Shown: positions 17,804-26,639, numbered from the stretch's first letter. The stretch: DNA of 64,000 nt from Roseateles sp. (GCA_016790285.1 JAEUPJ010000041.1:1-64000); one strand, 5' to 3'. Numbers and translations are program-made. Notes: generated by a model from the letters alone, not told the origin.

Positions 17804-18265
17804 TCATACCTTGGCGAGGAAGGCTGCCGCATCGCCCCCTTCGCACTTCCAGTCAGCGAAGACCCCGACCAGATTGCACTCCACGCAGTGGCAGGCGATG
17901 TAGTACCAGCGCACGTCGTGCGTGCCCTCGTACACGGAGACGCCGGACATCAGCTCGAACACCTCGTTCTCGCACACGCACTCGTGCGTCTCGGGCGCGG
18001 CGTCTTCAACGTAGTCCGCACTGTCGCCCATCAGGTGTTCCTGCCCGCAGTCCGTGCAGGTGCGGATGGCCACCCCGGCCTCTTCATCGGTCTGCAGCGC
18101 GAAGGTGCGGCACCCGCACTCGCATTTGGACGCGGCGAACCGGACGGCCTCATGGCGATTCGCAATGCTGTAGCTGCGCAGCTCGGCTTGGGTGTCGCCA
18201 GACGTCGTCCCGTACCAGAACTCGCCTTTCTTCGTCAGCGCCATGGATGCGGTTCCATTGTTCAA
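17804..18265 (-). CDS. Cysteine-rich zinc-ribbon-like hypothetical protein
   Basis: A 153-aa protein; translation may instead begin at the internal Met8 (MALTKKGEF). It contains paired cysteines: CECGC near residue 50, CTDCG near 70, CVCEN near 95 and CHCVEC near 132. These suggest two small zinc-binding sites. No signal peptide or membrane segment is visible. Its composition is that of a host gene rather than of the A/T-richer island that begins just to the right. No function can be assigned. Confidence 0.6.
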   Translation of the reverse strand: MNNGTASMALTKKGEFWYGTTSGDTQAELRSYSIANRHEAVRFAASKCECGCRTFALQTDEEAGVAIRTCTDCGQEHLMGDSADYVEDAAPETHECVCENEVFELMSGVSVYEGTHDVRWYYIACHCVECNLVGVFADWKCEGGDAAAFLAKV

Positions 18266-18534
18266 GGTGGGCTTGCCGGCAGGGCTGACGGCCTCGCCCG
18301 ATCGCGTGGATTTTGCCTGGAGGCCAAGAGAATCGTTGCGAAGGCTCGGGTTTGCGTGATCGCCTGGAGTCGAGCCGCGGTGGCGGCCGGCTGCTTCGCA
18401 GCGGGAGCGGTCCTACCTGAGGCTGGATTCGACTCCGGAATGCGGACGTTCAACTTGGAACTAATGCGCTGCAATAGGCAGTTATCTAGCCTGCGTGGAC
18501 TGACTACAGGATCTGAGCTTGTAGCAATTGACGT
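18266..18534. other. Non-coding transition into the low-G+C island
   Basis: About 270 bp between the cysteine-rich gene and the end of the nitrilase gene. Composition drops from the surrounding high G+C toward the island. I see no convincing gene, hairpin terminator or tRNA-like sequence. It probably contains the left junction of the acquired segment. Confidence 0.4.
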
Positions 18535-19482
18535 TCAGTCCTGAGTGAACAGTGGGATGGCCACTGGCAATGGGCCTTCCGGGGGCACAGCAGTGTGATC
18601 GGCAATAGCCGTGAAGCCCGGTGGCAAGTGCTTGTACGTGGCCTTTGGCTTGGTGTCGTGACCGTGAATGGCTGCATCGAGATCGCGTACCGGAAGCCTA
18701 ACGCACTGAGCATTGAAAATATTTCCCCCGTCTACAGAGTATCCAACGCGCTTGAACGCATCGTAGTATGGGCTGACGACCAGCGAGCCGCCGTAGAATC
18801 CGGTATTGCAGACCACCACGTTGCAGAAGACCGTTCTTGATAAAGAAACGGCCAATGACTCAAAGAGCTTTACGTCACGGTTGTAGGCTATGACAAACAA
18901 GTGGTGAATCCGGCCGCGATAGAGGAGCGCGCGCTCAATATCCATGAAATCGTAGCAAATACTGACCCCGATCCGCCCATAAGATCCTGCATCGAAGACA
19001 TAGACGTTGGGATCGGCGTGGAACGCCCATGGCGGTATGTAATCTTTGAAGCCGGACGCCTCAGCCGGCGCGGGGTCCCGCTTGCCGAACCAAACTCTTG
19101 TGGCATAGCGTGAAGGTGTGCGCTTCCAAAAATTTCTAGGAACGAGGACGAGACCTTCATTTTTCGCAGATCTCATTCGATGGTCCAAACGGTAGTCAAC
19201 CCCAACGATTGCTAGCGCATTCATGGAACAGACAAGCCGCTCGAAGTCATCCAGTCGCGTCCTTGGGAGTGCTAGCTCAGGGAGAAGAATGATGCGAGGC
19301 TGATCGTCGTGATCTGCCAATGCCCTTATTGCCCTGCGAATCTCATGCCATGCACGACCATCCTCGGCCGCCGAGATTTTTGGCTCACCACTAGAGGCAT
19401 TCCACGCGGCCTTGTGATCCAAGGTCGTCTGAATTACACCAAGGGTTAGTGCTTCAACCAAAGCTGGCCTCTCAGAAATCAT
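18535..19482 (-). CDS. Free-standing nitrilase-superfamily hydrolase of the RT island
   Basis: A 315-aa carbon-nitrogen hydrolase. The catalytic triad is complete: Glu69 (LLPEL), Lys134 (WFGK) and Cys176 (GVSICYDFMD). Known nitrilase-superfamily enzymes hydrolyse nitriles or amides through the Cys. Here the gene is the third of a three-gene cassette and its ATG overlaps the RT stop (ATGA). In DRT type 1 (UG1) defence proteins a nitrilase domain is fused to the reverse transcriptase C-terminus; here it is a separate protein, which is notable. The substrate is unknown, and a defence role is inferred from context. Confidence 0.82.
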   Translation of the reverse strand: MISERPALVEALTLGVIQTTLDHKAAWNASSGEPKISAAEDGRAWHEIRRAIRALADHDDQPRIILLPELALPRTRLDDFERLVCSMNALAIVGVDYRLDHRMRSAKNEGLVLVPRNFWKRTPSRYATRVWFGKRDPAPAEASGFKDYIPPWAFHADPNVYVFDAGSYGRIGVSICYDFMDIERALLYRGRIHHLFVIAYNRDVKLFESLAVSLSRTVFCNVVVCNTGFYGGSLVVSPYYDAFKRVGYSVDGGNIFNAQCVRLPVRDLDAAIHGHDTKPKATYKHLPPGFTAIADHTAVPPEGPLPVAIPLFTQD

Positions 19483-22400
19483 GCCGGCCCCAGTTCAAAG
19501 TAGCGCTTCCAATCAGCGTCGGTGAGGTGCATGAGATTTATAGGGGTAAGTTGCCGAGATTGTTGATTGAAGGTCGATATTTGATTTGCCTCAAGTTCGT
19601 TTTGAGCAATCGAGATGACGCGCGCCAAATCCGCTGCATCGATGAGGCTAACCGGATCATGCTCAGTGTCATCGTCGAAGTCAGGGCTCCATACTTTGTA
19701 TAGTCCGGCGAATACATTCTCGGCCGCGCGAGGTTGGAGACACGCCTCAAGAATTCCAAGAGTTGCCGACGAATAGGTGATCTCGTCTCTCAGCAGCTGC
19801 GGGAGGTGTCTGAGCATGCTTTCATGTCCCAGCCCGTTCCATTGCGCCGGCAGTAGGAACGAGCGTGAAAGCAATGCAAAGAGGCACAGACCAAGACCAC
19901 GAATTGGATTCTGCGCAGAGCCTATTTCGCTCACCACGAGCGGCGCATATCGTCTGTCATAGATTTGGCGTCGCCGAGGGACTTGTCGTAGAGCTCCAAT
20001 TCCGGGCCCTCTCAGCTTCTGTTTCCACTCTTGCCAGGAGACCGCCGCCGCGTCGACGAGATGACTCGGCAGAGCGAAGTTGAGTGGGTGTGCACAATGG
20101 GAGTGCGTATCAGCGTCTTTGCGCGACGAGCGTTGGAGATAGTCTCGGTCCAACGTCTCGGCAGTAGACGACAGAAGCAACGCTGCTTGCCTGACGATCT
20201 CTAGGCAGGTCCATTCGCCGAGTCGCCATTCCTTTGTGACTCCGGGATCGCGGCTGTCCCAGATCTTTGCTGCCCAGACCGGCAGCGCTAGTAGTTTCCC
20301 CGCCTCCGTTCCTTCAAGCGATGTCCGAACGCGAGACGCTGCTGGCGAAAGAGCCGCTACTTGCTGGATGTCGGGGCGATCGAGGCGCCCCATCAAGGCA
20401 TCAAACCACCAGCCTTCTTGATTCGCTTGAGTTGGCCTATTTGCTGACGCGATTCTCACTAGTGGTGCGATTGGTGCATCCGCGGGAAAGAACGTCCATA
20501 AATCATCGGATTCGGGCAGGCCATCGACGAGGGCTCCCAAGTGAATGATCAGATCAGACGCTCGACGAACGGGCTTGCGGAGGTCGAACTTGCACCCCCA
20601 CCAGGCAAGCGCAACGCGCAGATCCGGGGGCACGTCACCGCTACTTAGCAGCGTGCGGCCTCGATCCACAAATGGTTGACTCAGCCGTTGACCCAAGAGT
20701 TGCAAGGAACCTGGCGACTGTTCCAACAATACAGTGGCGCAATACACACCGACGAAAAACTGATTCAGGCTTTTCTGTACAAACCAGCGGTCTGCTTCAG
20801 GCAGGCCTCGATTCGTAAGCCTCGCAATATCTCGCAGAAATCTCAGCGCGGCCGCTCTGCGCCATCCAGCAGCATTGGTGTCAACAAGCAACTGTGCAGC
20901 TCGCACTGTTTCTGCAGCGAGCACCGCGTAAGAGTTGCCGAGTATGTAATTGGCTGCCAGCCGATTTACTGGGTCCCGAGCATAGCGATCGATGTCATCA
21001 AAGAGAAGTTCCAGTCCCTTCGCGCCGAGGCGGCGCGCGATGGTTAGCGCATGGGTCCACAGACGGACGCGATCAGGCCGTTCGTACAGAACTTTTCTGA
21101 CCAAGCCAAATACTCTGTCGGCAATGCTGGCAAGCCGGGCGTGAATCTGAGAGTCATTGATGCCAGTAAGACCAGCAATTGGGTCGAGCGAAGGGCCCCC
21201 ACCATTGCCGCTTATTGCTTGATTCCCGGTCGTTCGGCTTTGCCCGCGCCCGCCATCTCGAATCTCGAGTGTTTCCGGTGCGGCGAGTCTTGCTTCGGCG
21301 ACGCGAGCAAGACGCGTTGCCGCGAATGCCAGACGTGTTCGCGCGGGCATCTCCGCCTCAGGAACATCCACGAGCAATAGATGCTCCAACTGCTGCGAGA
21401 GGATTGAGAGTTCGTTGCCTTCGAGCGCCGTGAAATCAGTTCTGCCGATTGCCGAAACCAGAGCAATCGTCTTCGTCATCAATGGAGTTGGAAACTCAGG
21501 GTCGAGGCGGCACTCTTCTTGGGCTCGATTCCACGGGTCTGACCCGGCGGCGCGCTTGCTGGTGTCACTCGTTCCCAGTAGTTCCCCTAGGGCTTTCGGC
21601 TCGGTCTTTGCGGGGTTAATGCTTGCGCCGGAGCCGAGCCTATGGATCACGTCCTTGTAGTAATCGAGCCACTTCACCAGCTCCTCAAACGTCTTGGCCA
21701 AGATCACATGGTCGTCGACATAGCGGAAGTGCGCGACACGTCCGCGAGGGAGCGTTCGCGCTACTTCTTGGTCGACCGGTAGGAGTGCCGCATTTGCGAG
21801 AAACCCTGAGACCATGAGCCCAGTAGGAATTCTGCGAAATGTTTTCCGAGACGCATCAAGTTCAATGTGCTTCAGTTCTGCATCCGTCCAACCCTCAAGA
21901 TCCAATGGAAGCTGTGTCAACGTCTTTAGCAGTCGTTGAACTTCTGGGCGCAGGTCGGGCGGAACAGACTGGGAGATTGCGTCAACGCATGCTGTCAGGG
22001 GAATGGACGGATAGAACTTCTCAAGATCGACAGATGCCCAATAGATGCCATCCTTGTTGGAGTCAGTTGGCAATCTAGTCCAATAGTCAGCAAGGACAAA
22101 TGGACATCGATCGGCGCGCTGCATGCGGTGCTGAAGTTCAAGTTCTTCACGCTCATCGTCATCAAGGTTGTCCGCCTTGGAATGACCGTGCGCCGCTGCT
22201 GAAACCCCCAGGGCGATATGACGCCTAAATAGCGGCCAGGCCTGCTGAAACGGCCGATAGATTCGGCCAGAGGAGTGCCTGTATGGCCCGATCTTCCGTA
22301 TCTTTTTGCCGTGGTGACCTTCTTCAATCCATGCCGACCGGAAGAGTCTGTTGCCATAGCTCCAAACGGGCATCTGTGCGTCGACGTAGGGCCCTAGGAC

Positions 22401-22703
22401 GTTGACGACTGCAGTCCAGGCTATTTGATCTCTGACGGTGAAGTGAAAATACTGTCGAACCCTAGGATTCCCATCCCCATCAGGATTTTTTGGAAAAGCC
22501 ATAGGCCGAATTGGTGACATCCGGAATCTTCCGGAGCGTAGATCGTCACCTAGACGCTGGAGTTCGCGGCCCAAGTGAACTTCGAAATCGGCAAGATCTG
22601 CCTCATCGATCCAGATATCGCCGGGTATAGACGCTCGCTTCACCTTCTCCCATGCCCAGCGCATGTTCAACTGGTCACATACCTGACTTAGAAAGCTACG
22701 CAT
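19479..22703 (-). CDS. UG/DRT-type reverse transcriptase, 1074 aa
   Basis: The palm motifs are clear: Asp226 in SVDLEKFYPSI (motif A), RIPTGLMVSGFLAN at 291-304 (motif B), Y-V-D-D at 328-331 with HFR before it (motif C), and INPAKTEP at 362-369 (motif D region). Upstream, MPVWSYGNRLF at 111-121 resembles the unknown-group (UG) RTs used in phage defence. About 650 residues of helical, repeat-like sequence follow, comparable to the alpha-helical C-terminal parts of Abi/DRT RTs. There is no maturase or endonuclease domain, and no retron RNA or DGR template is visible. The ATG at 22703 lies inside the end of the primase gene (8-nt overlap). Lower G+C than the flanks suggests transfer. Confidence 0.9.
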   Translation of the reverse strand: MRSFLSQVCDQLNMRWAWEKVKRASIPGDIWIDEADLADFEVHLGRELQRLGDDLRSGRFRMSPIRPMAFPKNPDGDGNPRVRQYFHFTVRDQIAWTAVVNVLGPYVDAQMPVWSYGNRLFRSAWIEEGHHGKKIRKIGPYRHSSGRIYRPFQQAWPLFRRHIALGVSAAAHGHSKADNLDDDEREELELQHRMQRADRCPFVLADYWTRLPTDSNKDGIYWASVDLEKFYPSIPLTACVDAISQSVPPDLRPEVQRLLKTLTQLPLDLEGWTDAELKHIELDASRKTFRRIPTGLMVSGFLANAALLPVDQEVARTLPRGRVAHFRYVDDHVILAKTFEELVKWLDYYKDVIHRLGSGASINPAKTEPKALGELLGTSDTSKRAAGSDPWNRAQEECRLDPEFPTPLMTKTIALVSAIGRTDFTALEGNELSILSQQLEHLLLVDVPEAEMPARTRLAFAATRLARVAEARLAAPETLEIRDGGRGQSRTTGNQAISGNGGGPSLDPIAGLTGINDSQIHARLASIADRVFGLVRKVLYERPDRVRLWTHALTIARRLGAKGLELLFDDIDRYARDPVNRLAANYILGNSYAVLAAETVRAAQLLVDTNAAGWRRAAALRFLRDIARLTNRGLPEADRWFVQKSLNQFFVGVYCATVLLEQSPGSLQLLGQRLSQPFVDRGRTLLSSGDVPPDLRVALAWWGCKFDLRKPVRRASDLIIHLGALVDGLPESDDLWTFFPADAPIAPLVRIASANRPTQANQEGWWFDALMGRLDRPDIQQVAALSPAASRVRTSLEGTEAGKLLALPVWAAKIWDSRDPGVTKEWRLGEWTCLEIVRQAALLLSSTAETLDRDYLQRSSRKDADTHSHCAHPLNFALPSHLVDAAAVSWQEWKQKLRGPGIGALRQVPRRRQIYDRRYAPLVVSEIGSAQNPIRGLGLCLFALLSRSFLLPAQWNGLGHESMLRHLPQLLRDEITYSSATLGILEACLQPRAAENVFAGLYKVWSPDFDDDTEHDPVSLIDAADLARVISIAQNELEANQISTFNQQSRQLTPINLMHLTDADWKRYFELGPA

Positions 22704-23856
22704 TCATTCCTCGCGCAATCACGTCGCTGGCGTCCATGCCTTCAGGTGGAACTACAAACCGAATGCTCTTGCTTCTGGCCCGGAACTCATTTGCAAGGCA
22801 CTTCCTGAATTTCTCGCCCGCAGCATCGCCATCGGGAACACCCACTAGATCAAACGGGAGCAGTTCCTCAACCCATTCGGAACGAAACGATGTGGCACCT
22901 AAAATTGCAACTGCGGCGAGCCCAGATCCTTCCATGGCAATTGCGTCTGGCACGCCTTCGCAAATGTGAAGAAGACTTCCTGGCCGCAACTGGCTAAGCC
23001 GTTGATTGTTGAACATTGGCTTGGGGATACCAGCTGGACCGAAGAATTTCCTACTGCTCTGGAGGCATCGAACCTGTAAGTACTGCGTGGTCGCATCGAA
23101 TTTGAAGGGGAAAATTAGGGCGTAGCCAGACCAGCTTAGTGCCCGTCGGCTCCCAGATAGCCCTGCGCTACGGATTCGCTCTGCACCCCAATGCCTTTCT
23201 AGTTCTCGATACGCCCTCGCCGGGTCTACGAGTTCCACGACGCCGAACCGATGCGCCAGTTCCGGTGCAATTCCGTGAGCTTCGAGGTAGGTTGTCCCCA
23301 AGGACGCTTGGACCGGTCCGCAATGCGCTACCAGCCAGCTGTACAACTCGGGGTCGGGGCTGGCCGAGGATGCAGGAGGATGAGGACTGGCTGGCCTGGA
23401 GCTAGTAGCCCGCGAAACTGAATGAGTCCGTCGGCCGAGTGGGACGTTGCCGCCGATGATGCCGAAGTGGCCGCAGAGCCAGTTGCAGGCCTCCAAAAAC
23501 CCAAGACCGTGAATCTTCTGGACTAACGCGATTGCGTCGCCATACTCACCACATCCAAAGCACCTCCAGGTATTTCTTGCTTTGCTAACGGTGAAGCTTG
23601 GGCTCGCTGTATCGTGCCCGTTGAAGCACATCGCCTTGTTGCCGCGCAGGGTAATCCCTACTGCCGATGCAACGTCCGCCATTGGCAATTCGCGCAGGCG
23701 TGCAAGCGCCTGATCGCTCAATGGCTTCGGCCTAGCTGGCTGCAAGCTGGCTCGCCGCAAATCCGTCCCCCTTGTGCCGGGTTCTGTCTTGTTAGCAAAA
23801 TTGTCCCATGGAAACGACGGGGTGGGGTTGCGAATCTGCTGAGATTTGACCGGCAC
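22696..23856 (-). CDS. CHC2 zinc-finger / TOPRIM primase-like protein
   Basis: A 386-aa protein beginning at a GTG; the start is uncertain in the first 45 residues, which look disordered. The zinc finger is Cys77-x3-His81-x17-Cys99-x2-Cys102 (CHC2 type). A TOPRIM core follows: Glu300 in ICEGVPDAIA and Asp342-x-Asp344 in GVPDGDAAG, ending in a DnaG-like MDASDVIARG. It lacks a helicase-binding domain. The fold is that of DnaG and plasmid/phage primases, which make RNA primers. First in the cassette and overlapping the RT gene, it may prime or process nucleic acid for the RT (inference). Confidence 0.85.
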   Translation of the reverse strand: MPVKSQQIRNPTPSFPWDNFANKTEPGTRGTDLRRASLQPARPKPLSDQALARLRELPMADVASAVGITLRGNKAMCFNGHDTASPSFTVSKARNTWRCFGCGEYGDAIALVQKIHGLGFLEACNWLCGHFGIIGGNVPLGRRTHSVSRATSSRPASPHPPASSASPDPELYSWLVAHCGPVQASLGTTYLEAHGIAPELAHRFGVVELVDPARAYRELERHWGAERIRSAGLSGSRRALSWSGYALIFPFKFDATTQYLQVRCLQSSRKFFGPAGIPKPMFNNQRLSQLRPGSLLHICEGVPDAIAMEGSGLAAVAILGATSFRSEWVEELLPFDLVGVPDGDAAGEKFRKCLANEFRARSKSIRFVVPPEGMDASDVIARGMNA

Positions 23857-24012
23857 TGCGCGCGTAGATGCAAGCGGCTGCAGCCAGTTCGAGCAAGGTG
23901 GCTGCGGTAAGCATTACGTGGTCGTTTAGATGGCGCAACTGAACTGCCGTGAAGCGGTCGTTGGTGGACTTCGGCTACCAGCCTTTTCCAGCCGCCGCGT
24001 ACCCACTCCCCA
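23857..24012. promoter_or_regulatory. Region upstream of the primase-RT-nitrilase cassette
   Basis: 156 bp between the last secretion-linked gene and the cassette, all on the minus strand. Any promoter for the cassette must lie here or farther upstream. I see no strong sigma-70 boxes and no obvious structured RNA. Composition changes from host-like to lower G+C within this stretch, so it probably contains the right junction of the island. Confidence 0.4.
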
Positions 24013-24618
24013 TCACCCGCCCGCCCCCCGCACCCTCCCCACAAACTCCGCACACACCCGGCTCGCATCCGCCTGCCGGCGCCAGGCCTGGGCCAGGTCG
24101 CGCAGGGCGGCTCGCACTTCGCGGGGGAGGGTGCCGTCCAGGGGGTCGTCGGCGACGGCGGTGAGGTGGTCGGCGTAGAGGGCGCGGGCGTCGGGGGCGC
24201 AGTCCAGCAGGTCCATCACGGCGCTGGCCAGAGTCTGGAAGTGCTCGGCGGGCAGTTCGGCCGGGCCCTGGCGGGGCCAGGCGGCCAGGCACAGGTATTC
24301 GATGGGGCCGAGGCTGCGGCGCAGGCCGCCGGGGGGGCGGTGGGCGCCCCAGGCGGCTCGGGCGCCGTTGGGCAGGCGGCCCTGGCTCAGGGCCTGCACC
24401 AGGGTCTGGGCCACGGCGGCGCGGGCGGCGTATTCGCCGCGGGCGTTGATCTCGGCGAGCACGCGCAGGAAGGCGGGGTAGAGCTGGTCGCCCAGGCCGG
24501 TGCAAACGGCTTCCATCAGCGCAATGGCGCCGTCCTGCCGGGGCCCCAGGTCCACGCAGCCGCTGATGAGCGCCTGGGCGGCGTCAGCCCAGCGCGGCTG
24601 GGCGAGCAGCTCAGCCAA
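24013..24618 (-). CDS. Hypothetical protein, last gene of the T3SS operon
   Basis: A 201-aa, mostly helical, Leu/Ala-rich soluble-looking protein with a conserved-looking core SLGPIEYLCLAAWPRQG. No signal peptide or membrane segment is visible. It overlaps the preceding 73-aa gene by 8 nt, implying coupling. The position after sctT suggests a chaperone, gatekeeper or accessory role in secretion, but I do not recognise the family. Its 3' end resembles bases 245-292 of the window. Confidence 0.6.
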   Translation of the reverse strand: MAELLAQPRWADAAQALISGCVDLGPRQDGAIALMEAVCTGLGDQLYPAFLRVLAEINARGEYAARAAVAQTLVQALSQGRLPNGARAAWGAHRPPGGLRRSLGPIEYLCLAAWPRQGPAELPAEHFQTLASAVMDLLDCAPDARALYADHLTAVADDPLDGTLPREVRAALRDLAQAWRRQADASRVCAEFVGRVRGAGG

Positions 24619-24832
24619 CCAGGGCGGCGAGCACGCGTTCGGCGTGCTGCTGCACGGTGAGGCCGCGCTGGTCGGCGGCCACGTCGGCCTTCAGGGCCGG
24701 GCCGCCGTGCAGGGCGAGGCCGTCGAGCCAGGCGTCGGCGCGGGCGGGTGCGGCCCCGCCAGCCGGGGCGGCGGGCCGCAGCGTGGGCGACGAATAGAGC
24801 GACAGCGACGGTGGCAGCGGGGCGCCGATCAT
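24611..24832 (-). CDS. Small hypothetical protein in T3SS operon
   Basis: A 73-aa protein with an Ala/Pro-rich N-terminal half and a short amphipathic helical C-terminus (QQHAERVLAALVG). It lies 87 nt after sctT and overlaps the next gene by 8 nt. Short Pro/Ala-rich proteins at this position can be secretion substrates or chaperone partners, but nothing here proves it. It could be an over-called frame in G+C-rich DNA; the overlap with the next gene argues for it. Confidence 0.45.
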   Translation of the reverse strand: MIGAPLPPSLSLYSSPTLRPAAPAGGAAPARADAWLDGLALHGGPALKADVAADQRGLTVQQHAERVLAALVG

Positions 24833-24892
24833 GGCGGTGGGCCTGTGGTGGACGACAAGTGCAGCCAGCTTAGCGAGCCCGCCGCGCGGGGG

Positions 24893-24926
24893 CGACTGCG
24901 GCTGCCCCTAATTCGTGGGTCAGCTG
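24893..24926. repeat. Weak third copy of the effector-upstream element
   Basis: The segment around CTGCGGCTGCCCC, then AATTCG, resembles the reverse complement of the elements at 52972-53021 and 55762-55813. It spans the sctT stop codon and precedes the 73-aa gene by about 60-90 nt, but it lies in the opposite orientation. The match is partial and could be chance in G+C-rich sequence. Confidence 0.35.
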
Positions 24927-25708
24927 CCGAAGAGGGCGCGCAGCAGGTCTTTCACCACGGGGGCGCGGCCCAGCAGCTCTTCGTTCATCAGCGCCACGAG
25001 GCTGCCCAGTTGCAGCAGCAGCACGAGGTGGCCCACCACGGCCTTGATGGACATCGACAGGCTGAACACGTTGAGCTGCTGCGCGTAGCGGTTGATCAGG
25101 CCCAGCACGCCGTCCACCAGGTACAGCAGCACGAGCGAGGGCGCCGCCACCAGCAGCGCCAGGCGCAGCATGCGGCCGAACTCGGCCTCGAACACCACGC
25201 TGGCCTCGGGGCGCAGCGCCCAGCCGCCGTGCAGCGGCCACAGCGCAAAGCTGTCCAGCAGCAGGGCGGCAAACAGCATGAAGCCGCCGGAGGCCATGAA
25301 CACCCAGCTGGCCAGCCGCGCCAGGAACGCGCCGGTCAGCGAGGTCTGGTGGCCCGAGAGCGGGTCCTGCACCTGGGCCTGCGTGGCGCCCACCTTGTTG
25401 TCGATGAGCTGGCCGGCCATCTCGAACGACCACATCAGCCCCGCGAACAGGAAGCCGAGCGCCGCGCCCAGCAGCGCCTCGCGGCCGTAGAGCATGGCCC
25501 ACTGCCAGCCGCCCAGGGCCATCGGGCGCACGTCCTGCACCAGCAGCCCGAGCAGCGCCAGCGCCAGGAAGAGCGCGTTGCGGATGAGCGCGGGGATGAG
25601 GTCCTGCGTGAACAGCGGCACGAGCAGGAAGGCCACCGCCACGCGCATGGTCGACAAGCCCAGCAGCAGGGCCGCGTCGGTGGGGTGGCCAACCCAGAAC
25701 TCCAGCAT
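24920..25708 (-). CDS. T3SS export apparatus protein SctT (HrcT/YscT/FliR family)
   Basis: A 262-aa protein with six to seven hydrophobic segments and the FliR-family pattern (WSFEMAGQLIDNKVGATQAQ, DPLSGHQTSLTGAFLARLA). SctT forms the export gate with SctR and SctS in the inner membrane. The start at ATG 25708 shares one base with the sctS stop (TGATG), so translation is coupled. The gene order Q-R-S-T is the usual one for Hrp-type systems. Confidence 0.95.
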   Translation of the reverse strand: MLEFWVGHPTDAALLLGLSTMRVAVAFLLVPLFTQDLIPALIRNALFLALALLGLLVQDVRPMALGGWQWAMLYGREALLGAALGFLFAGLMWSFEMAGQLIDNKVGATQAQVQDPLSGHQTSLTGAFLARLASWVFMASGGFMLFAALLLDSFALWPLHGGWALRPEASVVFEAEFGRMLRLALLVAAPSLVLLYLVDGVLGLINRYAQQLNVFSLSMSIKAVVGHLVLLLQLGSLVALMNEELLGRAPVVKDLLRALFGS

Positions 25709-25983
25709 CAGCGGTTGATCTTCACGAGCCCGGGAAACTCGCTGAACACCTTGTCGCCCAGCCGGTAGAGGCTGCCGCCCAGCAGCGAGGCTGTGATGAA
25801 GATGGTCACGACGATGGCGAAGAACTTGGCCACGTACTGCACCGTCTGCTCCTGCAGCTGCGTGGCCGCCTGCACGAAGGCGATCAGCAGGCCCACGATG
25901 GCCGCCACCAGGATGGGCGGCGCCGAGAGCAGCAGCACCAGCCACAGGGCCTGCTGCGTGAGTTGGATGACTTCGCTGTTCAT
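25708..25983 (-). CDS. T3SS export apparatus protein SctS (HrcS/FliQ family)
   Basis: A 91-aa protein with two membrane hairpins and the FliQ-family motifs SAPPILVAAIVGLLIAFVQA and QLQEQTVQYVAKF. In the assembled gate it wraps around SctR/T and helps open the pore. It has the full length expected. It overlaps sctR by 4 nt and sctT by one base. Confidence 0.97.
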   Translation of the reverse strand: MNSEVIQLTQQALWLVLLLSAPPILVAAIVGLLIAFVQAATQLQEQTVQYVAKFFAIVVTIFITASLLGGSLYRLGDKVFSEFPGLVKINR

Positions 25984-26639
25984 GTCTGGTAGGTGAGCAC
26001 CAGGCCGTGCGTGAGCTTCACCCAGCCGTCGATCAGCACGAACAGCAGCAGCTTGAACGGCAGTGACACGGTGGTGGGCGAGAGCATCTGCATGCCCATG
26101 GCCATGAGGATGTTGGCGATGACGAGGTCGATGACGAGGAAGGGCAGGAAGATCAGGAAGCCGATCTCGAACGCCACCGTCAGCTCGCTCACCGTGAAGG
26201 CGGGCACCACGACGAGGAAGTCACGCTCGGTCAGGGCCTGTGCCTGCTCGGGCTTGAGGCTGCGCTGGGCGGTCTTCAGGAAGAAGGCGCGCTCCAGCGG
26301 CCGGCTGTGCTTGAGCAGGAACTCGCGCAGCGGCTCCTTGGCCACGTCGGCCGCGGCCACCATCTGCGTGGTGGAGGCCTTGCCTGCGCTGGGCAGCGTG
26401 GCCAGGCGGTCCTGCATCTCCACGCCCACGGGGTACATCACGTAGACGCTCAGGATGAGGGCCAGCCCGTTCATGACGACGTTGGGCGGCACCTGCTGCA
26501 GCCCCATGGCGTTGCGCAGCAGGCTGAGCACGACGACGAGCTTGGTGAATGACGTGACCATCACCGCCACGAAGGGCGCCAGCGCCAGCAGGATGACGGT
26601 GATGAGCGCCGAGGCCGGCGTGAAGGTACTGAGGTCCAT
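25980..26639 (-). CDS. T3SS export apparatus protein SctR (HrcR/FliP family)
   Basis: A 219-aa protein with four hydrophobic segments. The FliP-family signatures are present: FTKLVVVLSLLRNAMGLQQVPPN near the N-terminus and the C-terminal FEIGFLIFLPFLVIDLVIAN followed by GMQMLSP. It forms the pentameric core of the export gate. The gene starts 3 nt after sctQ. It lacks the cleaved signal of flagellar FliP, as injectisome members do. Confidence 0.97.
   Translation of the reverse strand: MDLSTFTPASALITVILLALAPFVAVMVTSFTKLVVVLSLLRNAMGLQQVPPNVVMNGLALILSVYVMYPVGVEMQDRLATLPSAGKASTTQMVAAADVAKEPLREFLLKHSRPLERAFFLKTAQRSLKPEQAQALTERDFLVVVPAFTVSELTVAFEIGFLIFLPFLVIDLVIANILMAMGMQMLSPTTVSLPFKLLLFVLIDGWVKLTHGLVLTYQT

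Noticed and set aside
19479-22703. Group II intron, retron or diversity-generating retroelement
   Set aside because: The RT has no maturase or endonuclease domain, no structured msr/msd-like RNA is visible next to it and no template/variable repeat pair was seen.
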